A stretch of DNA of 64,000 bases from Bordetella genomosp. 13 (GCF_007679965.1 NZ_VEHL01000004.1:186001-250000); one strand, 5' to 3'. Positions 28,389 through 48,800 are shown, counted from the stretch's first letter. The notes: generated from the letters alone by a model not told the origin. Made by a program: numbers and translations.

Positions 28389-29123
28389 ATGGCGCCGACC
28401 CGGCTGGTGTGCCTGCCGTGCGCGGGCGCCAGCGCCACCATGTATCTGCGCTGGCGGCGCCTGCTGCCGGCCTGGCTGGAAGTCATGCCGGCCGAACTGC
28501 CGGGCCGCGGCGCGCGCCTGGCCGAAGACATCGCCACGGACTTCGACGCGCTGGTCGATACGCTGTGCGACGAGCTGGCCCCGTCGCTGGCCGGCGACTA
28601 CGTGCTGTTCGGCCACAGCATGGGCGCCTTGCTGGCCTACGGCATCGCCGTGCGCCTGCGGGCCCAGGGCCGTGAGCTGCCGCGCGCCCTGGTGGCCTCG
28701 GGCAGTCCCGCGCCGTCGCACCGCGATCCGCAGCGCTTCGCGGGCCTGGACAGCGACGCCAGCCTGATCGAGGACCTGCGCAAGCAGGGCGGAACGCCCG
28801 AGGAAGTCTATGCGAATGCGGAAATGCTGCGCATGACGCTGGACATCCTGCGCGCCGACTACGACGTGTGCCGCAGCTTCCGCCTGCGTCAGGAAGCGCC
28901 GCTGCCCTTGCCCGTGCACGTGTTCGCGGGCCGTGCCGACGAGATCGCGCTGCACAGCCTGTTGCCGTGGCAGCAGGCCGCGCAGCCCTGCACCCTGGAC
29001 TGGTTCGAGGGCGGGCATTTCTTCGTGCGGCACGATGAAGCCGACGTGCTGCGCATGCTGCAGCGGCGGCTGCAGGTTCGAACAACGCAGGTGTCCGGCG
29101 ATGCGCGGCCCGTGGCCGCGTAG
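28389..29123 (+). CDS. Type II thioesterase (external proofreading)
   Basis: This 244-residue alpha/beta hydrolase belongs to the GrsT-like editing thioesterases that remove wrong acyl groups from carrier domains. The N-terminal pattern LVCLPCAGASATMYLRW, the nucleophile motif GHSMGA, the acid in GRADEIA and the His in GGHFFV are all present. It stands alone rather than being fused, so it is for editing, not product release. It lies five bases after the MbtH gene and 38 bases before the hydroxylase gene. Confidence 0.93.
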   Translation: MAPTRLVCLPCAGASATMYLRWRRLLPAWLEVMPAELPGRGARLAEDIATDFDALVDTLCDELAPSLAGDYVLFGHSMGALLAYGIAVRLRAQGRELPRALVASGSPAPSHRDPQRFAGLDSDASLIEDLRKQGGTPEEVYANAEMLRMTLDILRADYDVCRSFRLRQEAPLPLPVHVFAGRADEIALHSLLPWQQAAQPCTLDWFEGGHFFVRHDEADVLRMLQRRLQVRTTQVSGDARPVAA

Positions 29124-29161
29124 GCGCGCGGCATCGCTGGCCCCGGGGCCACGGAGGAATC

Positions 29162-30175
29162 ATGAGTCTGGAGATTGCGCGCTTCGTCCGAACCGCGCCG
29201 GACGGTTCGTCGCTGCCCGCGCTGATCGCGCCGGCCGTGCCGGGAGAGTCGCTGGGCGGCAGTCTGCCGCGCCTGCGGGATGACATCGACACGGCGCTGC
29301 TGTCCCACGGAGCCGTGCTGCTGCGCGGCTTCGGGGTGCCGGACGTGCAGGCTTTCGAGGCGTTCGCCTCGTCGTTCGGTCATCCCTTGCTGAAGTACGA
29401 ATTCGGATCCACGCCGCGCAGCGCGGTGTCGGCGTCCGGCGTCTACACCTCGACCGAGTATCCCGCGCACCAGTCGATCCCCCTGCACAACGAGCAGGCC
29501 TACACGACGGAATGGCCCATGCGCATCTGGTTCCATTGCGTGACGGCGGCCGAGCAGGGCGGCGCCACGCCGATCGCCGACAGCCGCGCGATCTACCGCC
29601 GCATGCCCGAGGCGCTGCGCCGCCGCTTCGAGCCGGGCGTGCGCTACGTGCGCAACTACGGCGATTTCGACGTGCCGTGGCAGCAGGTGTTCAACACGGA
29701 CGATCGGGGCGAGGTCGAGCGCTACTGCGCCGCGTCCGCCATCAAGTGCGAGTGGCTGGCCGACGGCGGCCTGCGCACCGACCAGCTGTGCCAGGGCGTG
29801 GCGGTGCACCCGTGGACGCGCGAGCCCGTGTGGTTCAACCAGGCGCACCTGTTCCACGTCTCCAACCTGATGCCGGAAGTGCGCGAGTCGCTGGAGGCCG
29901 TGCTGGGCGTGGAGAACCTGCCGCGCAACGCCTACTACGCGGATGGGTCGCCCATCGAGGACGGCGTGCTCGACGAGGTGCGCGCCGTGCTGGACGCGGA
30001 GACGGTGCGCTTCGACTGGCAGCAGGGCGACGTGCTGATGCTGGACAACATGCTGGTGGCGCATGCGCGGGATCCCTATCGCGGGGCTCGCAAAGTGGTG
30101 GTGGCCATGGCGCATGCCCATGGGCAATCGGCGGGGCTGGGCGAGCCCGCCCTGGTGGAACAGGACGCGAGATGA
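29162..30175 (+). CDS. TauD/SyrP-like Fe(II)/2-oxoglutarate beta-hydroxylase
   Basis: The 337-residue non-heme iron dioxygenase has the metal triad H109-x-E111 (LHNEQAY) and H301 (MLDNMLVAHARDPY), plus the oxoglutarate-binding Arg310. It is close to SyrP, which beta-hydroxylates carrier-bound aspartate, and to stand-alone aspartyl hydroxylases of siderophore clusters. GGAGGAATC precedes the ATG. Two aspartate modules exist downstream; one has a fused hydroxylase on the NRPS at 36646, so this free enzyme most simply acts on the other, the first module of that same NRPS. The stop overlaps the first NRPS start by four bases. Substrate assignment is inference. Confidence 0.87.
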   Translation: MSLEIARFVRTAPDGSSLPALIAPAVPGESLGGSLPRLRDDIDTALLSHGAVLLRGFGVPDVQAFEAFASSFGHPLLKYEFGSTPRSAVSASGVYTSTEYPAHQSIPLHNEQAYTTEWPMRIWFHCVTAAEQGGATPIADSRAIYRRMPEALRRRFEPGVRYVRNYGDFDVPWQQVFNTDDRGEVERYCAASAIKCEWLADGGLRTDQLCQGVAVHPWTREPVWFNQAHLFHVSNLMPEVRESLEAVLGVENLPRNAYYADGSPIEDGVLDEVRAVLDAETVRFDWQQGDVLMLDNMLVAHARDPYRGARKVVVAMAHAHGQSAGLGEPALVEQDAR

Positions 30176-33100
30176 AATCGATGAGCGGCGATACCGGAGT
30201 GGCGGACAGCATCGTGGCGCGCCTGTGCGAGCATGCTGCGCACAGGCCCCATGACACGGCGCTGGTGGTGGTCGACAGCGACGACGGTCCGGCCGCGGAT
30301 CGGCGCATCAGCTACGAAGCCTTGCACACCCGTGCGCGCGCGGTGGCCGCGGGGCTGCGCGAGTGCGGCCGGCAGGGCGACCGCGTGCTGCTGATGCTGG
30401 ACAACGACGATCACTACGTCGTGGGCTTCCTGGCATGCCTGTACGCGGGCCTGGTGGCCGTGCCCGCCTATCCGCCGCACGCTTCGCGGCCGCAGCTGGC
30501 CGCGCGCGTGACCGCGATCGCGCAGGCTTGCGATCCGGCCTGCGTGCTGACGTCCGAGGCCTGCCTGGAGGACGTGCGGCAGGCGCTGACGGGCGTGGTG
30601 CGCGTGCCCATCCTGACCGCCGGCGCGGCGGCGCGCGCCGAGATGCCCGCATGCCGGCTGCCCGGCGCGGACGAGATTGCCTTCCTGCAGTACACGTCGG
30701 GCTCGACCTCGCAGCCCAAGGGCGTGATCGTCACGCACGGCAACCTGATGGCCAACGAGGCCGCCATCGAGGCGTCGCTGTCCGTGGGCGCGGACGACGT
30801 GTTCGTCTCGTGGCTACCGCTTTATCACGACATGGGGCTGATCGGCGGCCTGCTGCAGCCGCTCTACCGCGGCATCCCCGTGGTGCTGATGTCGCCGCGC
30901 TTCTTCTTCGAGCGGCCGGTGCGCTGGCTGCAGGCGATCTCGCGCTATCGCGGCACCATCAGCGGCGGGCCGGACTTCTCGTATCGCCTGTGCGCCGAGC
31001 GCATCGCGCAAGGCGACGGCGGCCTGGACCTGTCGAGCTGGCGCGTCGCGTTCTGCGGCGCCGAGCCGGTTCGGCACGACACGCTGGAAGACTTTGCCGG
31101 CGCCTTCCGGCAGGCCGGCTTCGATGCGCAGGCGCTGTATCCCTGCTATGGCCTGGCCGAGGCCACGCTGCTGGTGGCGGGCGGGCGGCGCGGCGCGGGC
31201 CTGCGCGCGCTGCGCTGCGACGCCGATGCCCTGACGCGCGGGCAGGCCAGCGAGCGGGCGGACGGCAATCCGCAGGTGTCGTGCGGCTACGTGGCGCCGC
31301 TGCACCGGCTGGCCGTCGTCGACCCGGCCACCGGCCTGCCCGTGCAGGACGGCGCGGTGGGCGAGATCCGCGTGCAGGGCGGCAGCATCGCGCGTGGCTA
31401 CTGGAACGACCCGGAAGCCAGCGCCGAGACCTTCGTGGCGGGCGAGGGCGGGCACTGGCTGCGCACCGGCGACCTGGGCTTTCTGAAGGACGGCGAGCTG
31501 TACGTCACCGGCCGGCTGAAGGACCTGATCATCGTGCGCGGCCAGAACCTCTATCCGCAGGACATCGAGCGCGCGGTCGAGGACCGCGTCGAGGCCGTGC
31601 GCAAGGGCCGCGTGGCGGCCTTCGCCTGCGCGCGCGCCGATGGCAGCGAGGCAGTGGGCATCGCCGCGGAGATCGGCCGGGGCACGCAGAAGCGCGCGAC
31701 GGCGCGGCAGATCGGCGCCGCGATCTCGGCCGCGGTGGCCGAGGCCTGCGCCGAAGTACCGAGCGTGGTCGTGCTGCTGAATCCGGGCGGGCTGCCCAAG
31801 ACCTCCAGCGGCAAGCTGCAGCGGCGGGCCTGCCGGGCGGCGCTGCAGGACGGCACGCTGGACGCATGGTCCGTGCTGCGCGAGGACGACGCGGTTTCCG
31901 GCGGGACTCCCGCCGCGGATGCGCAATGGGACGGCGATCCCCTGGCGGTGGGCATGAAGGCGATCTGGGCGCAGGTGTTGAAGCGCCCGTGGGACGAGCT
32001 GGCCGGCGATCCCGATTTCTTCGCGCTCGGCGGCAGCTCGATGGCGGCCGTGCAGCTGGCCGCGCGGATCGGCGCATGCTGGGCCGTGGACTATCCGGTG
32101 CGGTTGGTCTATGAGCATCCCCGCCTGTCGCAGGCAGTGCGGCAGGTGCGGGGGCGGCAGGGCACGCCGCATGCAGCGCCCCAGACCATCGCGCGCCTTG
32201 CGCCCGCCGTGCGTGCCGACGTGATGCCGCTTTCGCATGCCCAGCAGCGGCTGTGGTTCCTGTGGCACATGGAGCCCGCCAGCACGGCGTATCACATCTC
32301 GTGCGCGCTGCATTTGAAGGGCAGGCTGGACCTGGCGGCCGTGCGGGCGGCGCTGGAGGGCCTGCTGGCGCGCCACGAGGCACTGCGCACGGTGTACGTG
32401 CGCGACGCGGCGGGCTTGGTGGGTCAGCGCGTGCTGCCGCGCGCCGCGCTGCAGATGGCGACCGTGGACCTGGCCGGGCTGCCCGCGCAGGCACGGGCTG
32501 CCCGGCGCGACCAGGCCCTGCACGATGCGCACGAGGCCCCGTTCGACCTGGCGGCTGGCCCGATGCTGCGCGCCTGCGTGATCGACGAAGGGGAAGGGCG
32601 CCACGTGCTGGCCCTGACCGTGCATCACATCGCGGCCGACGGCTGGTCCATGCAGGTGCTGTTCGACGACTTCGCGCGCAGCTATGCGGCGCGGGTGCGC
32701 GGCGCTCAGGATGCCGTGCCGGCGCCCGCGCTGCAGTACGCGGACTATGCGCTGTGGCAGCGCGACCGGCTGGCGCAGGGCGAGGCGCAGCGCCAGTTGG
32801 CCTGGTGGCGCGACCAGCTGGGGCAGGACCATCCCGTGCTGGAACTGCCCACGGACCGTCCGCGCCGCGCGGGGGCGCTGCATGGCGCGGCGGCCGTGCA
32901 TGCCTTCGCGCTGCCCGAACGCGATGCGCTGGCCCTGCAGCAGGCCGCGCGCCAGGCGTCGTCCTCGACCTTCATGGTGCTGCTGGCGGCCTTCCAGGCC
33001 CTGCTGTTCCGCTATGCCGGGCAGTCGGACGTGCGCGTGGGCACCACCCACAACAACCGGACGCAGCCCGAGATCGCGGGCATCGTCGGCTTCTTCGTGA

Positions 33101-36100
33101 ACCTGCAGGTGCTGCGCGCCGACGTCGACGGCCGCATGACGCTGGCCGACCTGCTGCGCCAGGCGCGCCAGGCGGTGCTGGGCGCGCAGGCGCACGCGGA
33201 CCTGCCGTTCGAGATGCTGGTCGAGGCCCTGCAGCCGGGCCGCGACCCCGACCACAGCCCGCTGTTCCGCGTGCTGATGAACCACCAGGCGCTGGACGAC
33301 GGACTGCTGCGCGCGCTGCCGGGGCTGAGCCTGCAGGATCTGACGCAAGGTCGCCAGGCGGCGCGCTTCGAGCTGGCGCTGGACACCATGGAATACGGTC
33401 CCGGCGACATCCGGATGCGCCTGACCTATGCGCCGGCGCTGTTCGACGCCGGCACCATCGAACGGCTGGCGGCTTACTACCTGTGCATGCTGCGCGCCTG
33501 CACGCAACAGTCCGACGCACGCGTCGAGGACGTGGAATTGCAGGAGCCGATGCGGCTGATCGAGACGCCTGCCGCGCCGGCCGCCGTGGCGGTGCAGGGC
33601 TGCACGGCGCTGCTGCATCGCCGTATCGCGCAATGGGCGGAGCGCGACGGCGCCGCGCCGGCGCTGACGGGCGGCGGGGTGACGCTGACCCGCGCGCAGC
33701 TGGATGCGCGCGCCAACCGCGTGGCGCATGCGCTGCGGGCGAGCGGCATCGGCGCGCAGGATCGCGTGGGGTTGATGATGCCGCGCGGGCCGGACCTGGT
33801 GGTCGCCTTGCTGGGCATCCTCAAGGCCGGCGCGGCATACGTTCCGCTGGATCCCGCCTATCCGGCGGATCGCCTGGCCTACATGGTGGCCGATTGCGGC
33901 ATGGCGGGGCTGGTGGCGGACGCGCCGCACGCGGCCTCGGCGGCGGAGCTGGCGCCCGGGTTGAACATCTGGACGCTGGACGCGCTGGCCGAGACTGGCG
34001 GCCGGGAAGACGACCTCGCGCTCGATCTGCCCGCGCAGGCGCTGGCCTACGTGATCTACACCTCGGGCTCGACGGGGCAGCCCAAGGGCGTGGGCGTGAC
34101 CCATCACAACGTGGCGCGCCTGCTGGATGCCACGCAGGCCGACCTGGCGCTGGGCAGCGCCGACGTGTGGACGCTGTTCCATTCGTATGCTTTCGACTTC
34201 TCCGTCTGGGAGATCTTCGGGGCGCTGTGCCTGGGCGGGCGGCTGGTCACGGTGGACCACGCCGTCAGCCGTTCGCCGGAGGATTTCGCCGCGCTGCTGC
34301 GCGACGAGTCGGTGACGGTGCTCAACCAGACGCCGTCGGCGTTCCGCTCGCTGATGCAGACCCAGCTGGCCCAGGCCGGCGCGCTGCAGTCCCTGCGGCT
34401 GGTGGTGTTCGGCGGCGAGGCGCTGGACGTGGGCAGCCTGCGGCCCTGGATCGAGCGCTACGGCGACCAGCGCCCCGCGCTGGTCAACATGTACGGCATC
34501 ACCGAGACCACCGTGCACGTGACGCACCGGCGCATCCTGCGCGCCGACGTGGACGGCGGCCGCAGCCCCATCGGCCGCGCCATCGACGACCTGCGCCTGT
34601 ACGTGCTGGATGCCGCGCTGCGCGTCGCGCCGCTGGACATCGCCGGCGAGCTGTACGTGTCCGGCGCCGGCGTGGCGCGCGGCTACCTGAACCGTCCGGG
34701 CCTGACGGCGCAGCGCTTCCTGGCGGATCCGTTCGCCGCCGACGGCGCGCGCCTGTACCGCACGGGCGACATGGCGCGCCGCCGCGCCGACGGCGAGACC
34801 GAGTACCTCGGCCGCATCGATCATCAGCTGAAACTGCGTGGCTTTCGCATCGAGCCCGGCGAGATCGAGACGCAGCTGCGCGCGTGCCCCGGCGTGGCCG
34901 ACGCGGCGGTCTCGCTGCGCGATGGGCCGGACGGGCAGGGCCGCCTGGTGGCCTACGTAGTGCCGGCCGCGGACCAGCCCGGCAGCGCGCAGGACGAGGC
35001 GCCGTCGCTGGTGTCGCAGTGGGAAACCGTGTTCGACGGCACCTACGAGCATACCGACGTGGCGCCCAGCTTCCGCGGCTGGAACAGCAGCTACACGGAC
35101 GCGCCGATTCCAGAGGCCGAGATGCAGCGCTGGCTGGACGACACGGTGGCGCGCATACGTGCCCTGGGCGGGCGGCGCATGCTGGAACTGGGGTGCGGCG
35201 TGGGCCTGCTGGTGCAGCACCTGGCGACGGGTGCCGAGCAATACCTGGGCACTGACCTGTCGGCGCGCGCGGTGGGCGACCTGCGGCAGTGGCTGGCGAC
35301 GCAGCCGGCGCTGCGCCACGTCCAGCTGGTTCGCGCGCAGGCGACCGACGTGCCGCCGGGGCCGCACGACGTGGTGGTGCTGAACTCGGTCGCGCAGTAT
35401 TTCCCGGCGCTGGCCTATCTGGGCGAGGTGCTGCGCAATGCGTCCGCCGCGCTGGCGCCCGGGGGGCGGATCTTCGTCGGCGACCTGCGGCATCCCGCGC
35501 ACCTGCATCTGTTCCATGCGACGGTGCTGCTGCACAAGGCCGATCCCGATACGCCGCTGCGCCAGCTGCGCCAGCGCGTCGAGCGCGCGGTGGAGCGCGA
35601 GAAGGAACTCGTCGTGGATCCGGCGTATTTCCACGAGGCCGCGGCGCGCCTGGGCCTGGGCGCGGCCCGGGTCATGCTCAAGCGAGGTGGCGACGGCAAC
35701 GAGCTGACCCGCTACCGCTACGACGTGGCCCTGGGCCCGGCCGAGACGCTGGGCCAGGCGCGGGATGTCCGCGAGGTGCCCTGGGACGCGCTGCCCGCGG
35801 GCGTGGCGGACGTCGAGGCTCTGCTGCGCCAGCAGCCGGACGCCGCGCTGCGCGTGACGGGCATCCCCAATGCCAGGCTGTCGCGCGACGCGGCCGTGTG
35901 GCGGGCGCTGCGGGACGCGGCGCGCGCCGAGGTCACGGCGGCCGCGCTGCGCGCCGAGATGCAGGACGTCCGGGCCGTCGGCATCGAGCCGCAGGAGCTG
36001 CTTGCGCTGGCCGAGGCATTGGGCTGCGAGGCCCACGCGGATTGGCGCGGCGCGGACCCGGAGGGCGGCTACGACGTCGAATTCGCGCGGCCCGGCGCGG

Positions 36101-36642
36101 CGCGGTCGGCCGCGCCGGCGCCGAGGCACGACGGGCGCTCAGTGGCCACCGACCCCCTGCGCGCCCAGCGGCTGGCCGCCTTGCCGGCGCGCGTGCGCAC
36201 CCGCCTGGCGGGCCTGCTGCCCGAGTACATGGTGCCCGGCCATTACGCGCTGGTGGATGCCCTGCCGCGCACGCCCAGCGGCAAGCTCGATTACCGCGGC
36301 CTGCCCGAGCCCGAGGTGGCCGCGCGGCCCGCCGCGTCCGAGCCGCCGCAAGGGGCCGTCGAACAGGCCCTGGCGCAGGTCTGGGGTCAGGCGTTGAGCC
36401 TGGACAGCGTGGGCCGGGACGACAACTTCTTCGAGATAGGCGGTCATTCGCTGCTGGCCATACGGGTCAAGGCGATGGTCGCGGAACGGTATGGCTGCGA
36501 GATCCCGATCCGCAGTTTCTTCGATCACCAGACCCTGCGCGAGATGGCGGCCACCCTGGACCCGGCCCCGTTCGACGCACCCGACGCCAAGGCGCAACGC
36601 CTGTCGGAACTGGCCTCCCTGCTGGACGAACTGGAAGGATGA
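30172..36642 (+). CDS. NRPS 1: FAAL-ACP-C-A(Thr)-MT-T
   Basis: The 2156-residue initiating synthetase begins with a fatty-acyl-AMP ligase domain (about 10-565, YTSGSTSQPKG at 174) and a carrier domain (Ser622), so the product starts with a fatty acid. Then come a condensation domain (about 683-1113, HHIAADG at 818) and an adenylation domain with [11 protein letters not shown] at 1296. By eye its specificity code reads DFWNVGMVHK, the threonine code with one conservative change. A SAM methyltransferase (about 1620-1840, motif LELGCGVG near 1671, NSVAQYFP later) is inserted before the A10 motif, as in N-methylating modules. The final carrier has Ser2093. It overlaps the hydroxylase gene by four bases and lies three bases before NRPS 2. 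Acyl chain length and whether the methyl group ends up on the nitrogen are not visible. Confidence 0.92.
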   Translation: MKSMSGDTGVADSIVARLCEHAAHRPHDTALVVVDSDDGPAADRRISYEALHTRARAVAAGLRECGRQGDRVLLMLDNDDHYVVGFLACLYAGLVAVPAYPPHASRPQLAARVTAIAQACDPACVLTSEACLEDVRQALTGVVRVPILTAGAAARAEMPACRLPGADEIAFLQYTSGSTSQPKGVIVTHGNLMANEAAIEASLSVGADDVFVSWLPLYHDMGLIGGLLQPLYRGIPVVLMSPRFFFERPVRWLQAISRYRGTISGGPDFSYRLCAERIAQGDGGLDLSSWRVAFCGAEPVRHDTLEDFAGAFRQAGFDAQALYPCYGLAEATLLVAGGRRGAGLRALRCDADALTRGQASERADGNPQVSCGYVAPLHRLAVVDPATGLPVQDGAVGEIRVQGGSIARGYWNDPEASAETFVAGEGGHWLRTGDLGFLKDGELYVTGRLKDLIIVRGQNLYPQDIERAVEDRVEAVRKGRVAAFACARADGSEAVGIAAEIGRGTQKRATARQIGAAISAAVAEACAEVPSVVVLLNPGGLPKTSSGKLQRRACRAALQDGTLDAWSVLREDDAVSGGTPAADAQWDGDPLAVGMKAIWAQVLKRPWDELAGDPDFFALGGSSMAAVQLAARIGACWAVDYPVRLVYEHPRLSQAVRQVRGRQGTPHAAPQTIARLAPAVRADVMPLSHAQQRLWFLWHMEPASTAYHISCALHLKGRLDLAAVRAALEGLLARHEALRTVYVRDAAGLVGQRVLPRAALQMATVDLAGLPAQARAARRDQALHDAHEAPFDLAAGPMLRACVIDEGEGRHVLALTVHHIAADGWSMQVLFDDFARSYAARVRGAQDAVPAPALQYADYALWQRDRLAQGEAQRQLAWWRDQLGQDHPVLELPTDRPRRAGALHGAAAVHAFALPERDALALQQAARQASSSTFMVLLAAFQALLFRYAGQSDVRVGTTHNNRTQPEIAGIVGFFVNLQVLRADVDGRMTLADLLRQARQAVLGAQAHADLPFEMLVEALQPGRDPDHSPLFRVLMNHQALDDGLLRALPGLSLQDLTQGRQAARFELALDTMEYGPGDIRMRLTYAPALFDAGTIERLAAYYLCMLRACTQQSDARVEDVELQEPMRLIETPAAPAAVAVQGCTALLHRRIAQWAERDGAAPALTGGGVTLTRAQLDARANRVAHALRASGIGAQDRVGLMMPRGPDLVVALLGILKAGAAYVPLDPAYPADRLAYMVADCGMAGLVADAPHAASAAELAPGLNIWTLDALAETGGREDDLALDLPAQALAYVIYTSGSTGQPKGVGVTHHNVARLLDATQADLALGSADVWTLFHSYAFDFSVWEIFGALCLGGRLVTVDHAVSRSPEDFAALLRDESVTVLNQTPSAFRSLMQTQLAQAGALQSLRLVVFGGEALDVGSLRPWIERYGDQRPALVNMYGITETTVHVTHRRILRADVDGGRSPIGRAIDDLRLYVLDAALRVAPLDIAGELYVSGAGVARGYLNRPGLTAQRFLADPFAADGARLYRTGDMARRRADGETEYLGRIDHQLKLRGFRIEPGEIETQLRACPGVADAAVSLRDGPDGQGRLVAYVVPAADQPGSAQDEAPSLVSQWETVFDGTYEHTDVAPSFRGWNSSYTDAPIPEAEMQRWLDDTVARIRALGGRRMLELGCGVGLLVQHLATGAEQYLGTDLSARAVGDLRQWLATQPALRHVQLVRAQATDVPPGPHDVVVLNSVAQYFPALAYLGEVLRNASAALAPGGRIFVGDLRHPAHLHLFHATVLLHKADPDTPLRQLRQRVERAVEREKELVVDPAYFHEAAARLGLGAARVMLKRGGDGNELTRYRYDVALGPAETLGQARDVREVPWDALPAGVADVEALLRQQPDAALRVTGIPNARLSRDAAVWRALRDAARAEVTAAALRAEMQDVRAVGIEPQELLALAEALGCEAHADWRGADPEGGYDVEFARPGAARSAAPAPRHDGRSVATDPLRAQRLAALPARVRTRLAGLLPEYMVPGHYALVDALPRTPSGKLDYRGLPEPEVAARPAASEPPQGAVEQALAQVWGQALSLDSVGRDDNFFEIGGHSLLAIRVKAMVAERYGCEIPIRSFFDHQTLREMAATLDPAPFDAPDAKAQRLSELASLLDELEG

Positions 36643-36645
36643 AGC

Positions 36646-45885
<9,240 letters not shown>

Positions 45886-45891
45886 CGAACC

Positions 45892-48800
45892 ATGCAGCAG
45901 GGCAATATCGTGTTGAAGCTGGCGATGGATGCGGGCCAGTCCGAGGGTGCACCGTCCCGCTGGCGGGCGGCCTTGCAGGCCGTGGTGCGTCGCCACGAGG
46001 CGCTGGGCGCAGCGCAGGACGCGTGGCGCGAGGCGGGCGGGCAGGAGTCGTTGCAGGCGCTCGTGGCGCGGGAGGCGGCCACGCCGCTGCCCGCGGACGG
46101 GGCGCTGCGGGCGACGTGGGTTGGTGCGGCCGGACCCGTGCTGCTGCTGGCGTTCGACCCTGCGCGCGTGGATTTGCCCAGTGCCCACATCGTCGCCCGG
46201 GACCTGCTGCAAGGCGCGTCGCCGGACGGACGGGATGCGGACGAACCGGCCTTCCAGTTCGGCGATTACCTGGCATGGTGCGACGGGTTGGCGCAGTCGG
46301 CCGATGCCCAGCAAGGCCAGGTCTACTGGGCGGATTGCCTGTCGCGGGCGCAGGGCCTGCCGGGCGCGAGCGTGGCGTCGTTGCCGGCGTCCTCGCCCGG
46401 CGCGGCGGTGCGGGCCGCCATCGCGCTGCCGTCCGGCGTCGTGGCGCGGGCGCGCGCGCAGGCCGAAAGGCTCGGCATCCTGCCGGCGCAGCTGCAGCAG
46501 GCCGTGTGGTGGCTGCTGCTGACCCGATTGAATGGCCTTCAACCCTACGTTGGCGGCTGGGTGCACGATTGCCGCGACGACTACGACCTGATGCGTGACG
46601 GCGTGGGACGGTATCAGCGGACATTGCCGCTGGTGGTGGACGTGGGGGCCGCGCCCACCGTCGCGGCCTGGCTGGAAGGCCTGCGCGAGACGTGGGAGTC
46701 CCATGCGGCCGCGCGCGAGTTCCTGCCCGGGCAGGCCCAGGCGTTGCGCGCCGCGCAGGCATGCGGTGCGGTGGTGCACCGCCAGGATGCGGTATTGCCG
46801 GGCGACGCTTCTTCCGTGCAGGTCGCGCATCTGCCCACGGAAGGCTTCGCGCTGTGCCTGCATCTGCATGCGGAACAGCCCGGCGTGGTCCAGGTGCAGG
46901 GCGATGCGGCGCGTTATTCCCGCGACGCGTTGGCCGCGCTGCTGGACCAGTACGCGGTGCTGCTGGACGCGGTGGCGCAGGACGTCCACCGGTCCGCGGC
47001 GGACTATGGCCTGATGGATGCGCCCCAGCGCGCGGCCTTGCTGGCGCGAGGCGATCGGGCGGAGCAGGCCGGCGAACCGCCATTGCTGGCGCAGCGCCTT
47101 TGGCACTGGGCCGCCGAGACCCCGCAAGCGCCCGCGTTGGCGCTGGCCGATGGCCAGGTCGTGGATTACGCCGGCCTGTATGCACGCGCCGGTGCGGTGG
47201 CTGCCTGGCTGGCGCGGCAGGGCGTCCTGCCCGGTAGCCTGGTGGCATTGCGCCTGCCGCCCACGCCCGCGCTGGCCCTGGCCGTCGCCGGCGTATGGCG
47301 CGCCGGCGCGGCCTATGTGGTCGTGGACCCCTCCTGGCCCGAAGGGCGGATGCAGGCGGTGCTGGACGATGCGCGGCCGGTGCTGGTCGTGGAAGCGGGC
47401 GAGGCGCCGCTGGGCTACCTGGCCGGGATTCCTGGCCAGGAAGACCGCGCCGCGATGCAGGCCGAAGTGCACACCGACGTGCCCGCCGCCGCCGACCCCG
47501 CCATCGCCTCCGACGCGCTTGCCTACGTCGTGTACACCTCCGGTTCGACCGGCACGCCCAAGGGTGTGGCCATCACGCATGGCGCGCTGGCCAACTATGC
47601 CCGGGCCGCGACGGCCGCCATGGGCCTGTCGCAATGCCGCAGCTGGGGGCTGGCCAGTTCGCTGGCGGCCGACCTGGGCTATACCGCGCTGGTCGGCGCC
47701 TGGTACAGCGGCGCCCGCATCGCCTTCGCGCAGGCGCGCGACACGCTGGACGGCGCGGCGTTCAGCGCGTTCCTGCGCGACGGCGGCGTCGACGCGCTGA
47801 AGATCGTGCCCTCGCACCTGCAGGCCTTGCTGGAGCACGATTCGCCGGCGTTGCCCGCCACCCTGGTGCTGGGCGGCGAGGCCACGCCCGCGGCGCTGGT
47901 GCGGCGCATCCGCGCGGTGGCCCCGGCATGCCGCATCTTCAATCACTATGGCCCCAGCGAGACCACGGTGGGCGTCATGATCCATGAGGTCGGTGTCGAC
48001 GGCGTGCGCGGCGACGTGCTGCCGCTGAGCACCGTGCTGGACGGCAACCGTGTGCGCGTGCTGGACGCGCAGGGCGAGCCGGCGCCCGCCGGCAGCCTGG
48101 GCGAGGTGTACATCGGGGGCGCGCAGCTGTGCCGCGGATACCTGAACGGACGCGATCCGCATGCCTTCGTCGAGGATCCCTTCCTGCCCGGGGCGCTGCT
48201 TTATCGCACCGGCGATCTGGCCTACGTGCTGGCCGAGGGCGGCCTGCGCATCGCGGGACGCGCGGACCATCAGGTGAAAGTGCGCGGATATCGCGTCGAG
48301 CCGGGCGAGGTCGAAGCGGCGCTGCGCGCCGTGCCGGGCGTGGCCCAGGCCGTGGTGCTGACCGAAGCCGACGCCGCCACCGGCACGGCCTTGGTGGCCC
48401 ATGTGCAGCAGGACTCGGCCGCAGCGCATGCCGGCGCGGTCTCCACCGACGCCTCGGATACCGAAACCCCGCATGCAGAGGCACGATCGGCAGGTCTGGA
48501 GCAAGCCTTGCGCACGGCGCTGGCTCGGCGCCTGCCGGACTACATGCTGCCGGCACGATACCGCTTCGTGGCCGACATGCCGCGGCTGGAGAACGGCAAG
48601 ATCGACCGTCGCGGCCTGGCCGCCGGCGCGATCACCGCCACCCCTGCGACCCCGACCGCGCCGCAGCCCGCGGCCGGCGCCGCCGCTCTGGACCCCATCG
48701 AGCAGGCCGTGCGCGACACCATGGCGAAGGTGCTCGGACGCGACCATATCGGCGAGGACGAGGATTTCTTCGACCTGGGCGGCCATTCCATCCTGGTGAT

